The position numbers and the translations under genes were made by a program. A DNA stretch of 64,000 bases from Fagopyrum homotropicum (lineage: Eukaryota > Streptophyta > Magnoliopsida > Caryophyllales > Polygonaceae). The stretch covers positions 6,729,001 through 6,793,000 of the forward strand of contig BSWB01000002.1 of assembly GCA_033239125.1 (NCBI GenBank). The letters are read 5' to 3'. How positions within the stretch are numbered: position 1 is the stretch's first letter; each line of letters opens with the position of its first letter. Positions 1-9,588 of this stretch are shown piece after piece. The notes under the pieces were generated by a model. That model saw only the letters and a program-made list of their open reading frames with translations. It was not told the origin of the DNA and ran no database searches.

Positions 1-1275
1 AAAACACAAGATCTCAACATCTCCTCCAAGGTCTGAATTGTTCTCTCTGATTGTCCGTTTGTCTGAGGATGAAATGTCGTACTGAAATGCAATCTTGTAC
101 CTAAGGCAGTTTGCAGACTTCCCCAAAAATGCGAGGTAAACCTCGGATCTCTATCGGATACAATCGATACAGGGACTCCGTGCAGTCGAACAATCTCTCT
201 CACATACAACTCTGTCAGCTCATCTAAGGAGTTATCTTGTCTCATCGGTAAGAAGTTAGCAGATTTTGTCAATCTGTCTACAATCACCCATACCGTGTCA
301 TTCTTTCTGAAAGTCCTAGGAAGTCCAACAACAAAATCCATTGTAATCCGTTCCCACTTCCACTCAGGAACTAATAATGATTGTAACTTTCCTGCCGGTG
401 CTTGGAGTTCAGCCTTCACTTGCTGACACACTAGACATCGAGCCACAAAATCAGCTACCTCTCGTCTCATCCTGGGCCACCAATAGATCTTCCTCAGGTC
501 ATTTAACATCTTCGTACTCCCAGGATGCATAGAATACCTCGAGGAATGTGCCTCTTCAAGTAGCTTCTTCTTTAACTCCTCAGTGTTTGGCACGCATATC
601 CGTGCACCTCTGTATAACACTCCCCGATCAGACAACTGGAAGTGTGTAGTGGTAGCATCTCCCACTTTAGCTTTCAACTTCTTCAGTGTATCATCCTCAT
701 CTTGTCTAATTGAAATCTCATCAAGAATCAACGGTCTTACCTGAATGTTCGCTATCAACTCAGATCCTCTTACATCCATCTCTACTCTCATAACTCTGAG
801 AGCTAATAGATGCTCAACTTTGTAGTTGACCTTACCGCCTTGGTCACTGCTCTTTCTGCTGAGAGCGTCAGCTACCACATTCGCCTTTCCTGGATGGTAC
901 TCTATAGTGCAATCATAATCCTTGAGTAACCCCATCCATCTTCTTTGCCTCAGATTCAGATCCCTCTGAGTGGGAATATACTTCAGGCTTTTATGGTCGG
1001 TAACCACCGAAAATGTATCACCATAAAGATAGTGCCTCCAGGTCTTAAGAGCATGAAATATAGCAGCAAGCTCTAGGTCGTGTGTAGGGTAGTTCTGCTC
1101 ATGAGGTCTCAACTGTCTAGATGTATATGCTATTACCTTCCCTTCCTGCATTAGAACTCCTCCTAAGCCACTCCCAGATGCGTCGGTATACACCACAAAG
1201 TTACCCTTATTTGAGGGTACAACCAGAATAGGGAACGTAGTCAATCTTTTCTTTATGTTCTTCAAAGCTCTCTTG
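1..1275 (-). pseudogene. RNase H and integrase of the chromovirus-like element (incomplete at window edge)
   Basis: The minus-strand frame stays open from about 1270 to base 1. It begins with an RNase H domain (VYTDASGSGLGG at about 1195-1160, then VTDHKSLKY and VADALSRK), followed by the integrase zinc-binding region (CLVCQQ) and catalytic core. The integrase acidic residues are visible in TMDFVVGLP, SDRDPRF and QSERT, so D, D and E are all present. RNase H degrades the RNA of the hybrid and integrase inserts the cDNA. The segment itself has no stop, but it is out of frame with the upstream RT because of an indel near 1262-1275, so it cannot be made as one polyprotein without a frameshift. 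The C-terminus is outside the window. Confidence 0.85.
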
Positions 1276-2452
1276 ACAACTGTTATCCCATATAAACTGC
1301 TGATTCTTCTTTAGCAAGTTAGTCAATGGGCGCGCGATAATCGAGAAGTTCTTTACAAACCGCCTGTAATAACCCGCAAGTCCTAAGAAGCTGCGAATCT
1401 CTGTAATGCTCTTCGGAATTTCCCATTCTGTAATAGCCTTGATCTTGGATGGATCAGGTTGTATACCATCTCGTGATATCACATGCCCTAGAAAGGCAAT
1501 CTGATCCGTCCAAAACTCGCACTTGCTGAACTTCGCGTACAATTGTCTCTCCCTCAGAATCCCTAAGATACGTCTCAAATGTTCTCTATGAGTATCTGCA
1601 TCTCGGGAATATATCAAGATATCATCAATGAAGACCACGACAAACTGATCTAGATAAGGTTGGAAGATCGAGTTCATCAACGCCATGAATGCTGCAGGTG
1701 CATTCGTCAACCTAAAAGGCATAATTGTAAACTCATAGTGTCTATACCGAGTACAAAAAGTTGTCTTCGGTATTGAATTCTCTGCTATCCTCAATTGCCA
1801 GTATCCCGATCGAAGGTCAATCTTTGAAAACATTGTAGCACCCCTTAACTGATCAAGGAAGTCCTCTATCCTCGGTAAGGGATACTTGTTCTTGATTGTG
1901 ATTTTGTTCAGCTGACGGTAGTCTATGCACAATCGTAAACTACCATCCTTCTTCTTCACAAAAAGCATTGGTGCACCCCAAGGAGAAATACTCGGGCGTA
2001 CAAAACCCTTCTCGAGTAACTCCTCTAGTTGTTTCTTTAACTCCTTTAGCTCTAGCGGAGCCATCCTGTAAGGAGCAATTGATATCGGTGCTGCACCTGG
2101 TAATGTCTCAATCTCGAAGTCTACCTCTCTACTCAGAGGTAAACCAGGTAAATCATCAAGGAAAACTTCAGGAAACTCTCTGACAACATCCACCTCCAAT
2201 ACTCCGGGACTAACAATCGTAGAATTTGACACACTAGCTAGATAAGCTTGACACCTTTCTCGAAGTAATCTAAAAGTTTTCACTATAGATATGAAGCAAG
2301 CAGGAATCATATTCCTCTCACATGTCAGAATCACCTCTCTAACCTCATCTACCACCATTGTGATTTCCTTTGTATAACAATCAATCAATGCTCTATGAGT
2401 GGATAACAATCCATACCTAATATCACATCAAACTCTCTCAAGAAATCATCTC
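1262..2452 (-). pseudogene. Protease tail and reverse transcriptase of the chromovirus-like element
   Basis: A 400-codon open frame carries a Ty3-type reverse transcriptase, with LCIDYRQLNKIT, the catalytic FIDDILIYSR (F-I-D-D box) and FLGHVISRDGI. Just upstream, in another frame, FDVILGMD marks the C-terminal end of the aspartic protease. A one-base loss around 2408-2412 separates it from the LLSTHRA continuation. The active-site DTG half of the protease is missing, so there is an internal deletion between gag and protease. Another oddity is PFRLTNAP where the family has PFGLTNAP, a Gly to Arg change in a conserved loop. RT would copy the element RNA into DNA; with these lesions this copy is almost certainly dead. 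Confidence 0.85.
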
Positions 2453-2544
2453 ATGTTAGCACAGGTGGTATACTATGGGCATTAGGGACCGTGTCCCACC
2501 AGATCAATCTTTAGGAATCAATAGAAAAGGCAGATCCAGTCTCT

Positions 2545-2752
2545 AATTGCTCTCTCAAGCAAGGATATAGCATATTGTACACGCCTCTCATTAGCGTAGA
2601 TAACTCCGTCTAGAATGGACGCAGTGTTCCTCAATCACTCATCCATTACTAATGGATCAGTAGTCCTCTGACACGACTTTGCCCCTTGGCGGCAAATCTT
2701 CTCAAACTTCTCATCCATCTTTACTAGAATAATACCCGCTTGAGACATTGTT
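2545..2752 (-). pseudogene. gag remnant of the chromovirus-like element
   Basis: On the minus strand a short reading frame contains TTDPLVMDE, a stop, then LRNTASILDGV and RRVQYAISLLE. This matches the Ty3/gypsy gag pattern in which a conserved W precedes LRN; here TGG has become TGA. Only about 70 codons remain before the sequence jumps to the protease tail, so most of gag, including any zinc knuckle, is deleted. Placement between the primer-binding site and protease supports the call. Confidence 0.6.
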
Positions 2753-2992
2753 GTGTCTGTGGTGGTATAACTTCTCTCAAATATTTCACTAAATCACATA
2801 TACCAGCCATATCCGATGGTGGTAGTGATATTGGCTAAACTGGCACCTTAGGGTGCTCCTGATCATTTCTACCCTGAGTATGTACACATTCAGCCGACCC
2901 TTTGGTTGTGCTCCGCCATCTAAAAGAAAACGAAACTTTCAAAAGCTTTTCAGAAAACTTCCCACAACCCCAAGCCAAGGAATCATATCCCT

Positions 2993-3004
2993 GCTCTGAT
3001 ACCA
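2993..3004 (-). other. Primer-binding site, initiator tRNA-Met type
   Basis: The minus strand reads TGGTATCAGAGC, the standard plant retrotransposon primer-binding site complementary to the 3' end of initiator tRNA-Met. It lies six bases inside the LTR end at 3011, fixing the element's orientation and the inner LTR boundary. Confidence 0.9.
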
Positions 3005-3717
3005 ACCAAATGCGACCCACCTATTTCATTTCTAGTTGATTACCAGTTAATTAACCTTCTTTAAAGCAATAAGCGGAAAAGCGGAAAAGCGGAAAACGTA
3101 AAATTTTAAAACTTTATCTTACAACCATCTTCACAACATATATACATACTAACATACGTCATAAAACCCTGTTTAACAAAAACACAACTGTTTTAAAACT
3201 ATGCAAAACATCCTAGGCGGTAGCATCCCATAACAGCCCACCTGATATGATCTCAAATCCAGGTGTTGGGTCCAACGTCCTTGCCTTGGTTAGGCCGAGT
3301 CTGAGTAGCTGAAAAATATGTGGATATAACAACAATGAGCCACACGCTCAATAAGGGTATACATATCGCACTCTCCCAATATATATAAGTATCTAATATC
3401 CCGTCCCCAAAGGACACTCTATACCCTTCCTCACATTTCCAAGCACACATACATATCCACATTCACATATCATTCCACAACCATTCATATCACATTTCAC
3501 ATAAACATTCAAGCATGTTATCACACATCACATATAAACATATCATCTCATCACATCATAACATAACATATAACATGCTAGACTCGATCGCATCGATGCA
3601 TAGGTGATAATTAACTAACTAGCCCCAACTGATCGTACGATATATTTTCTCACGTGCTTTCGTATTTCTTTTCTTTCTTTCTTTTTTTTTCTTTGGGTTG
3701 GCCAACCCGATAGCGTC

Positions 3718-3922
3718 CTAGGCCCCCTGTAGATCAGGTAGCGACCTCGGCCATCTTGTCCTAAGACCCCCTGTAGATCAGGTTGCGATCTTGGACTATT
3801 TTTCTTATCTTGAGGCCCCCTGTAGATCAGGTAGCGACCTCTGACTGTTTTTCTTATCTTGAGGCCCCTGTAGATCAGGTAGCGACCTTTGAGGCCCCTT
3901 GTAGATCAGGTAGCGACCTCGT
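3718..3922. repeat. Five-copy short direct repeat inside the LTR
   Basis: The core CTGTAGATCAGGTAGCGACC, with small changes in some copies, recurs five times here, usually preceded by GAGGCCCC and sometimes separated by a TTTTTCTTATCTT spacer. Unit spacing varies from about 28 to 50 bp, so this is a loose cluster rather than a strict tandem array. Its role is unknown; LTR enhancer-type repeats are one possibility. Confidence 0.8.
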
Positions 3923-4998
3923 CCCCCGGAAACCCGTGCGGGACCCAGTTGGGCTAATTAATCAATTACCATCCTATATTATCACTTTCATATCATAACT
4001 CAATTTCATGCTTTCATCATATTCTTTTCATTATCATCTCATGTACCTCATGCATGCATTCATAAAGAATATCAAGTCATCATCATCATCTCACTCATAT
4101 ACATATAAGCATTCATACAATCATAACGAACAGATATATACACTCAAGCATGCATAAAATCATGGCATATTAAATACATAACATATATTAAGCAAGTGTA
4201 ATTCATATACACTTACCTCGTAGGTAAGAACAATAAAACCTCGCAAACCAACTATTGAGTCCGTTTCCCACTCGGACTATCCTCCTTTATCGTGCTTGGA
4301 TACACTCACAAAGCAACTAAGCTATAGTTAAACCGAAACCTTTAACAACACCTGCGGAGAATATCATATTCCTCGTATTAAACTTCTCGCTTCAAACACC
4401 AGTTAAATTCATTCCTTTGAATTTAATTAGCTTATAGCATTTTCTAGAATCCTAATTTAATTAATTAACCTTTAATTAATTAATTAAATTTCGCCAGAAC
4501 AACGTTTTGCCCGCAGGCAATTTCTGAACCCACCTATCATCAAATCTCATCAAACAAACAACCCATAATCACCAAAATAAAGTAACGAGCATAATGGAAT
4601 TTCCAATTATCCATTTTGACAAGCCTAAGGTCAATTTAGGCTAAATCGCAATACGGAAAACGAATAAATTAATAACTTATATGTTACTAACCCGATTGAC
4701 GATCCGAAAGAAGATTCAGAATCACCACGACGCAAGCTACGCTCGGACACCATCAAACTCACCGGAATCTGAGCGACCGAACCTCCCTAGTATCATATAT
4801 GCTCGACTAGGCCTTCCCTTGCTCGGAAATGTAGAAACTCGGTACCAAAATGAAGAGAATGAAGAGAGGAATCCAAAAACTCAAACGGATTTGAAATCGG
4901 ATTAGAAACGGAGAGTAGATCTGAGTTTGAAGATTGAGAGAAATCAGAGCTTTTACGAGAAAACGTGAAAGGAAATGAATTAATAAACGTTATTTCCG

Positions 4999-5008
4999 CT
5001 ATTTATAG
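4999..5008 (-). promoter_or_regulatory. TATA box of the chromovirus-like LTR
   Basis: CTATAAATAG on the minus strand lies about 430 bp from the outer LTR end, in a typical U3 position. It is followed on that strand by pyrimidine- and purine-rich leader sequence with no nearby competing TATA. Confidence 0.55.
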
Positions 5009-5435
5009 CGAAGACGATAATTATCCTTTAGCGGAGTCGATAATTATCCTTTCACCGATCCGAAAGCAGTTTAAGCCCCTTTCTCCAAACTTCTCGAAAT
5101 TGGAATAATAAATCTGGAATATTGTATGGATAATTATTCCGCAATTGTCTCGAAAAACGTGTATTCCTAAGCCGTCGTTTCTTAGCCGCTAAGAGAAATA
5201 GCGACTCTTTTGGCCGTTTTGCCTTTCTATGTTTTTTCATATCTAGGACATGTCCGATATCCTGATCATTTCTCTCAACTGCATTTTTATTAATTGAAGC
5301 TCCCAAATGCTCCAAATAACACCGGGTTTATATCATCTAGGTATCGATCTCTTGTTAAGACGGTTTTAATTCCGTTAAACCCGTTTAACTTCCTAAAATT
5401 CCCGATTAGGCCATATTTGATTTTTGATTGTTACA

Positions 5436-6186
5436 TAGGCAAACCACCACACACGCGCTCGTCGAGCCGAGCCAAGCCCGTGGTCGTGCCGAGTCCAAGC
5501 CGTGTTGTGCTGCGGGGCGGGACGGGTGGACCTAATTATAATCTGGGCTGGCCACCTATATTATTTTTGGCCTACCTAACTCGAAGTCCAACAGTCCAGA
5601 TGAGGAAGGCCTTGGGCCAGGCCCATCTGTGCAACAGATCAATGGACCGGACCGGACCGGATTGGATATCCGAAAATCCAGTCCCACGGATCAGCCAACA
5701 ACTCCTACAATAGTGGGCGGTTATGGTCTTCACTTGACCCCTAAAACCGTGGCTTCAAATGTGAATCCGAAAGTCATGGATTGCGGGCAAGTGTCAGACT
5801 CTTATTGGCTCCGTTTTGGGGCTGGTCAATGGGCTTCGAGGCTCATAGCCCAATCCAGCTCCTCCAGCTCCTATAAATAGAGAGTTCTTCCTTTCATTAA
5901 CACACCAACAATCATTCTCTCTTCTCTCTTCAAGCTTGCGAGCTTTTCTGATCTCAAGAGTGCAACACACTACTGGTTCGTAGGCTTCCGATTCTATTAC
6001 GAAGAACGAATTCGAACAACAGTTGTATCCTGAGATTCTTAAACGCCGGTAACCGTCATAATACGTGGTGCTTTTAGAATTAAGGACAGAGATTCCGATC
6101 TTGACTCTGCTCAACATACGCACTACGGTGGTATGAAATTCTGAACCTTATTGTTATACTGCATACAGTTTAACTGTCGTATTACA
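5436..6186 (+). repeat. LTR fragment of another retrotransposon (right end), interrupted by the chromovirus-like element
   Basis: This stretch lies between the end of the chromovirus-like LTR and the point where copia reverse transcriptase coding sequence resumes (6187). It carries a plus-strand TATA box (CTATAAATAG, 5871-5880) followed by a CT-rich leader-like region and ends in ...TATTACA, a plausible LTR terminus. No primer-binding site follows; copia RT codons do. I therefore read it as a solo LTR or the 3' LTR of an element inserted into copia RT, with its left end beyond the window. A short GGACCGGACCGGACC run occurs at 5645-5660. Family unknown. Confidence 0.55.
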
Positions 6187-8470
6187 AGTTTCTACAAAGA
6201 GTATGATCACTGTCGCAGCCTTGGAAACATTCCTTCATGAAGTGAGCTTTTATGCAGCTATACCCAACCCTTGGAGCTTGTCTTAAGCCATATAGGGCTT
6301 TATGAAGTTGATACACCATATGTTCATTACCTTTAACTTCATACCCTCTAGGTTGTTCGACAAACACTTGCTCCTAAAGTTGTCCATGTAGAAATGCTGA
6401 CTTAACATCGAGTTGAAAATTCCTCCAACTTTTTTGTGCAGCCAAGGAGATCACCTTTCTAATGTATCTAAGCGATCTACTGGAGCGAAGACTTCAGTGA
6501 AGTTTATTCCCGGCTTCTGTGCATATCCTTTAGCAACCAAGCGCGGCTTGTATTTGGTGATTTCTCCATTTTCGTTTCTCTTGGCCTTGTATACCCATTT
6601 GACACTAATCTTCTTAGCACTCTTTGGCGGCACAAAGAGAGTCCATGTGTTGTTCTTTTGAATGGAATTGATCTCACTGTCCATTGCTTGCCGCCATTTC
6701 TCTTCCTTACTTGCTTTTTCGAAATAGATTGGATCATCGGCCTCTTGCATTATGTAGCGCAGTGGATCACCAACTCCTGCATCTATCATCATGTGAATAC
6801 CTTGCACTACATAACAATATGGTTCTTCAGTTCCTGCATATGTCATCATATGAATCTCATCATCGGATATATTGTCCCCACTAACATATTCTCTTATCCA
6901 ATTTGGAGCCCTACGAATTCTCCCTTGAAGTGATCCTGATTCTATTTCTGAATTCTCTCTATCCCCCATTTCCATTGTTTCCCGTGTTTCCTTGCTTTCA
7001 TCATTCTCTCTTTTAGATTTAGATTCTAAATTCTCTTCATCCCTTGTTTCCCCATAACTCTCTTGATTGTTTTATGCAATTTCCTCCCTTGCATTTCTTA
7101 CTGTTTCATTTGTTTCTTCCCACTCTAGCTCTTTTTGTAACTGTTCTTCATGATCGTTTGCCCAATCCCACTACTCACTATCATTAAAAACTACATCTCT
7201 ACTCACTATAATTTGATTAAACTCATTATGTTAAAGTCTATATTCTTTTGTATTTTCACCAACTCCTACAAATATGCATAAAGAGCTTTTATTATCATGT
7301 TTACCTCTTTTAACCTTTGGAATGTGAGCATGAGCGAGGCATCCCCAAGTTCTAAAGTGATCCACTGAGGGTTGATTCCACTCCAAGCTTCTTGTGGTGT
7401 GACATGTTTAATTGCTAAGGTTGGACATGAATTTAAGATGTGAAAGGTTCAATTTACTGTTTTCGCCCAGAACTTCTTTGGCACCTTTTTTGCTGATAGC
7501 AGTTACCTTACCATGTTCATCGTCGTTCCGTTCTTCCTCTCGGCGACGCCTTTTTGTTGGGTGTATAAGCATTTATCACTTGCCTTCGTATTCCATTTTC
7601 ATTGCAAAACTTGTTGAAGTCTGTAGATGTGTATTCTCCTCCCCTGTCAGTCCTGAGACACTTGATTTTGACCGCTGCTTCTTTTTCAACAACCCTTTTG
7701 AATGTCTTAAAACATTCCAAAGCTTCTGACTTTTCACTTAAGAAATACACCCATGCCTTACGGCTATGATCATCAATGAAGCTAAAAAAAATACCTTTTT
7801 CCACTGTATGATGCTGGTATGATAGACCCACAAATGTCAAAGTAAACCAGCTCCAGAGGTTTACTTGATCTCCATGTCACTTGCTTTGATATCTGCACAC
7901 GAGTTTGTTTTCCATATAAGCAATCATGCCAGGTAGTGGTTGAGGCAGGGAAGTTTGGAAGGTCATGAACCATGTTCTTGTATTGCAGCGTGCGTAACCC
8001 CTTGTAAGTAAGGTGGACGTACTGCTGTGTCATAGCTTTGCTACTTCTGAGGTGATGTGGAGGCAACTTTCTTCTTGATCTTCTCTTTCTTGTCTTTACA
8101 ACAATCTGATTCAGATTGTATGATGTACAATCTATTTGTACTCATAGTGGACTGCACCATCAGCCCCTTCGTTGGGTGATAAACCTTGCACACACCTCCT
8201 TGGAACAACACACATTCTCCCTCTTCAAGATGTCCAACGCTCAACAAATTATTCTTCATATCATGTACAAAGTACACGTCTCCCAATGCATACTTCTTTC
8301 CTCCAAGTACGATTTGTACTACTCCTTTGCCAGTGACTTGAAGTCTGTTATCGTTTCCAAGCTTGACTGAGTGAGAGAAGGACTCGTCCAAGTTGGAGAA
8401 CAATTTCTTATTGTTTCACATATGATTGAAGCACCCCGAGTCGATGAACCACCTTGCACTTCCTGTCTTT
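6187..8470 (-). pseudogene. copia protease, integrase and reverse transcriptase (broken)
   Basis: Successive minus-strand frames give: the protease active-site box FIDSGCFNHM near 8430-8460; GAG-preintegrase and integrase (SVKLGNDNRLQVTGKG, LGDVYFVHDMKNNLLSVGHL, FSFIDDHSRKAWVYFL, RTDRGGEYTS); an integrase C-terminal segment with HVTPQEAW near 7390; then RT (MDSEINSIQKNNTW, VKWVYKAKRNENGEI, YKPRLVAKGYAQ, LHKALYGLRQAPR). RT is cut at HTL by the LTR insertion. At least five frame changes or stops occur, for example a stop right after FIDSGCFNHM. No YVDD box is present because it would lie beyond the insertion. A dead copy of the copia polyprotein. Confidence 0.85.
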
Positions 8471-8519
8471 GTTTGAATTGACATAGGCCATCAATAATAA
8501 CTCATCTTCATCGAATTCA

Positions 8520-9320
8520 GCATAATTTACCTCCTTGTTCTATTTTGGACATTCATACTGATAATGTCCTAGATTGAGACATTTATAGCACTCAAATGTG
8601 GATTTGTCGAAGCTATTTCTGCATCTTCCTCGCCCACACCCTCGTGGTGATCCTCTGACGCGTCCTCTGATCATGTGGGATCGCTCCTCTACCTTCAAAG
8701 CTTGGTCATCTTCTTCTCTGTGTGTCCGTGGGAATTTTTGCTCGTGCATTGTTAATGTGCTTTGCAGCTCATCTATTGTAATGATGTCCATATCTCTGGA
8801 TTCTTCGATGGATACCACCACATATGTGAACTTTTTGGTTAAACTTCTCATAATCTTCTCAACGATCTTTGAATCCTCCATGCTTTCGCCATTGCTTCAG
8901 AACTTATTGGACACCACCATTACTTTGGCAAAGTACTCAGTAATGTTCTCTACATTCTTCATTTCTAGTATCTTAAATTCTCTTCTCAGAGAGTTTCTCA
9001 AGGATTTTTTACTTTCTTACTGCCTCCAAACTTCTTTTTCATGGAGTCCCACACGATCTTGGACGTGCTTTTGTCCAAAATCTGTTAAAACACTATCCTA
9101 TCAAGGGCTTGATAGAGATAGTGCTTGACTTGGTGGTCATTGATCCTCATCTCCTCCAGTTTAGTTCGTTCGGTTGTCGTCAACGCACTTGTGTCTTTTG
9201 GCTCCTTGAACCCTTCCTCTACAAGACTCTAGCTCTCAACAGGTTCTCCATGAGCTTGCTTCAATGGTCATAGTGTCCATCGAAGTGAGGGATCTTGATG
9301 AGTGTTTTCTCGTCTCCCAT
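8520..9320 (-). pseudogene. copia gag with CCHC zinc knuckle (broken)
   Basis: The likely start is MGDEKTLIKIPHFDGHYDH at 9320; the next codon, normally W, is TGA. Downstream frames contain KIVEKIMRSLTKKFTYVV, a typical copia gag segment, and the zinc knuckle CYKCLNLGHYQYEC (C-x2-C-x4-H-x4-C) at about 8540-8590, which binds RNA in functional elements. Stops and frameshifts lie between these blocks. Position just inside the LTR and upstream of the protease agrees with gag. Confidence 0.8.
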
Positions 9321-9390
9321 TCTCTCGTGTTTGGTCACTCAAGGATGCGGCCTTTGATTCTCACTCTATTTTGTTTTAGAATTTTTCTAT

Positions 9391-9399
9391 GATATCAAA
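9391..9399 (-). other. Degenerate tRNA-Met-type primer-binding site of the copia element
   Basis: Immediately inside the LTR the minus strand reads TTTGATATCATAGA, about 9 of 12 positions like the canonical TGGTATCAGAGC. Its position directly after the LTR terminus CA makes this the likely, mutated, primer site. Confidence 0.5.
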
Positions 9400-9588
9400 T
9401 GTAAGTTTTAGAGCTTGTAATCTGAAAACACTCACTTATATATTCAATGGAACTGAGGCTCAATATATAGCCCAATTGGTTACAAAAAGCTCCTACGAAT
9501 CTGAGCAACTACACAACTAAATAATAGCCATGTCTACTACTAATAAAACTAAATTCAAATTGGCTAAAGACTAGGACAAATACTAACA
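9400..9588 (-). repeat. 5' LTR of the copia element (189 bp)
   Basis: On the minus strand it runs from TGTTAGTATTTGTCC to GCTCTAAAACTTACA, with TG/CA termini. A TATA-like CTATATATTG (9471-9480, minus) lies at promoter distance from the start. The LTR abuts the degenerate primer site and gag. The partner LTR is not in the window. Confidence 0.72.

Larger units (their letters stand above)
1..5435 (-). mobile_element. Ty3/gypsy chromovirus-like (Tekay/Del type) retrotransposon, 5' part
   Basis: Read on the minus strand, the order is LTR (5435 to 3011), tRNA-Met primer-binding site (3004 to 2993), gag remnant, protease tail, reverse transcriptase, RNase H and integrase running off position 1. 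PR-RT-RH-INT order defines Ty3/gypsy. The RT and integrase wording (FPEVFLDDLPGLP, IDYRQLNKITIKNKYPLPR, HPQTNGQSERT) resembles chromoviruses of the Tekay/Del group; this lineage is my judgement from motifs. A chromodomain would lie left of the window and cannot be seen. The copy is decayed: gag is mostly deleted with an in-frame stop, the protease/RT junction is frameshifted and RT/RNase H is frameshifted near 1262-1275. It inserted into another LTR at 5435/5436, so the adjacent bases TAGGC should recur at its other end outside the window. Confidence 0.88.
3011..5435 (-). repeat. 5' LTR of the chromovirus-like element (about 2.4 kb)
   Basis: The LTR runs between TG at 3011 and CA at 5434-5435; on the minus strand it starts TGTAACAATC and ends GGGTCGCA. 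The inner end adjoins the tRNA-Met primer site. A minus-strand TATA box (CTATAAATAG near 4999-5008) suggests transcription starts around 4970 and proceeds leftward. It contains no credible ORF. A short direct-repeat cluster lies at 3718-3922. The second LTR is outside the window, so the outer boundary rests on the TG/CA ends and on the change of sequence character at 5436. Confidence 0.8.
6187..9588 (-). mobile_element. Ty1/copia retrotransposon, decayed, 5' LTR to RT
   Basis: Minus-strand order is LTR (9588-9400), a degenerate primer site, gag with CCHC knuckle, protease DSG motif, integrase, then RT. Integrase before RT is the copia order. Coding segments are broken by many stops and frameshifts. 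RT stops at 6187 where the foreign LTR is inserted; the remaining RT, RNase H and 3' LTR are not in the window. The LTR is short (189 bp). Confidence 0.88.

Noticed and set aside
1..9588. Endogenous pararetrovirus
   Set aside because: Integrase, LTRs and tRNA-Met primer sites show ordinary Ty3/gypsy and Ty1/copia elements; no movement protein or coat domain seen.
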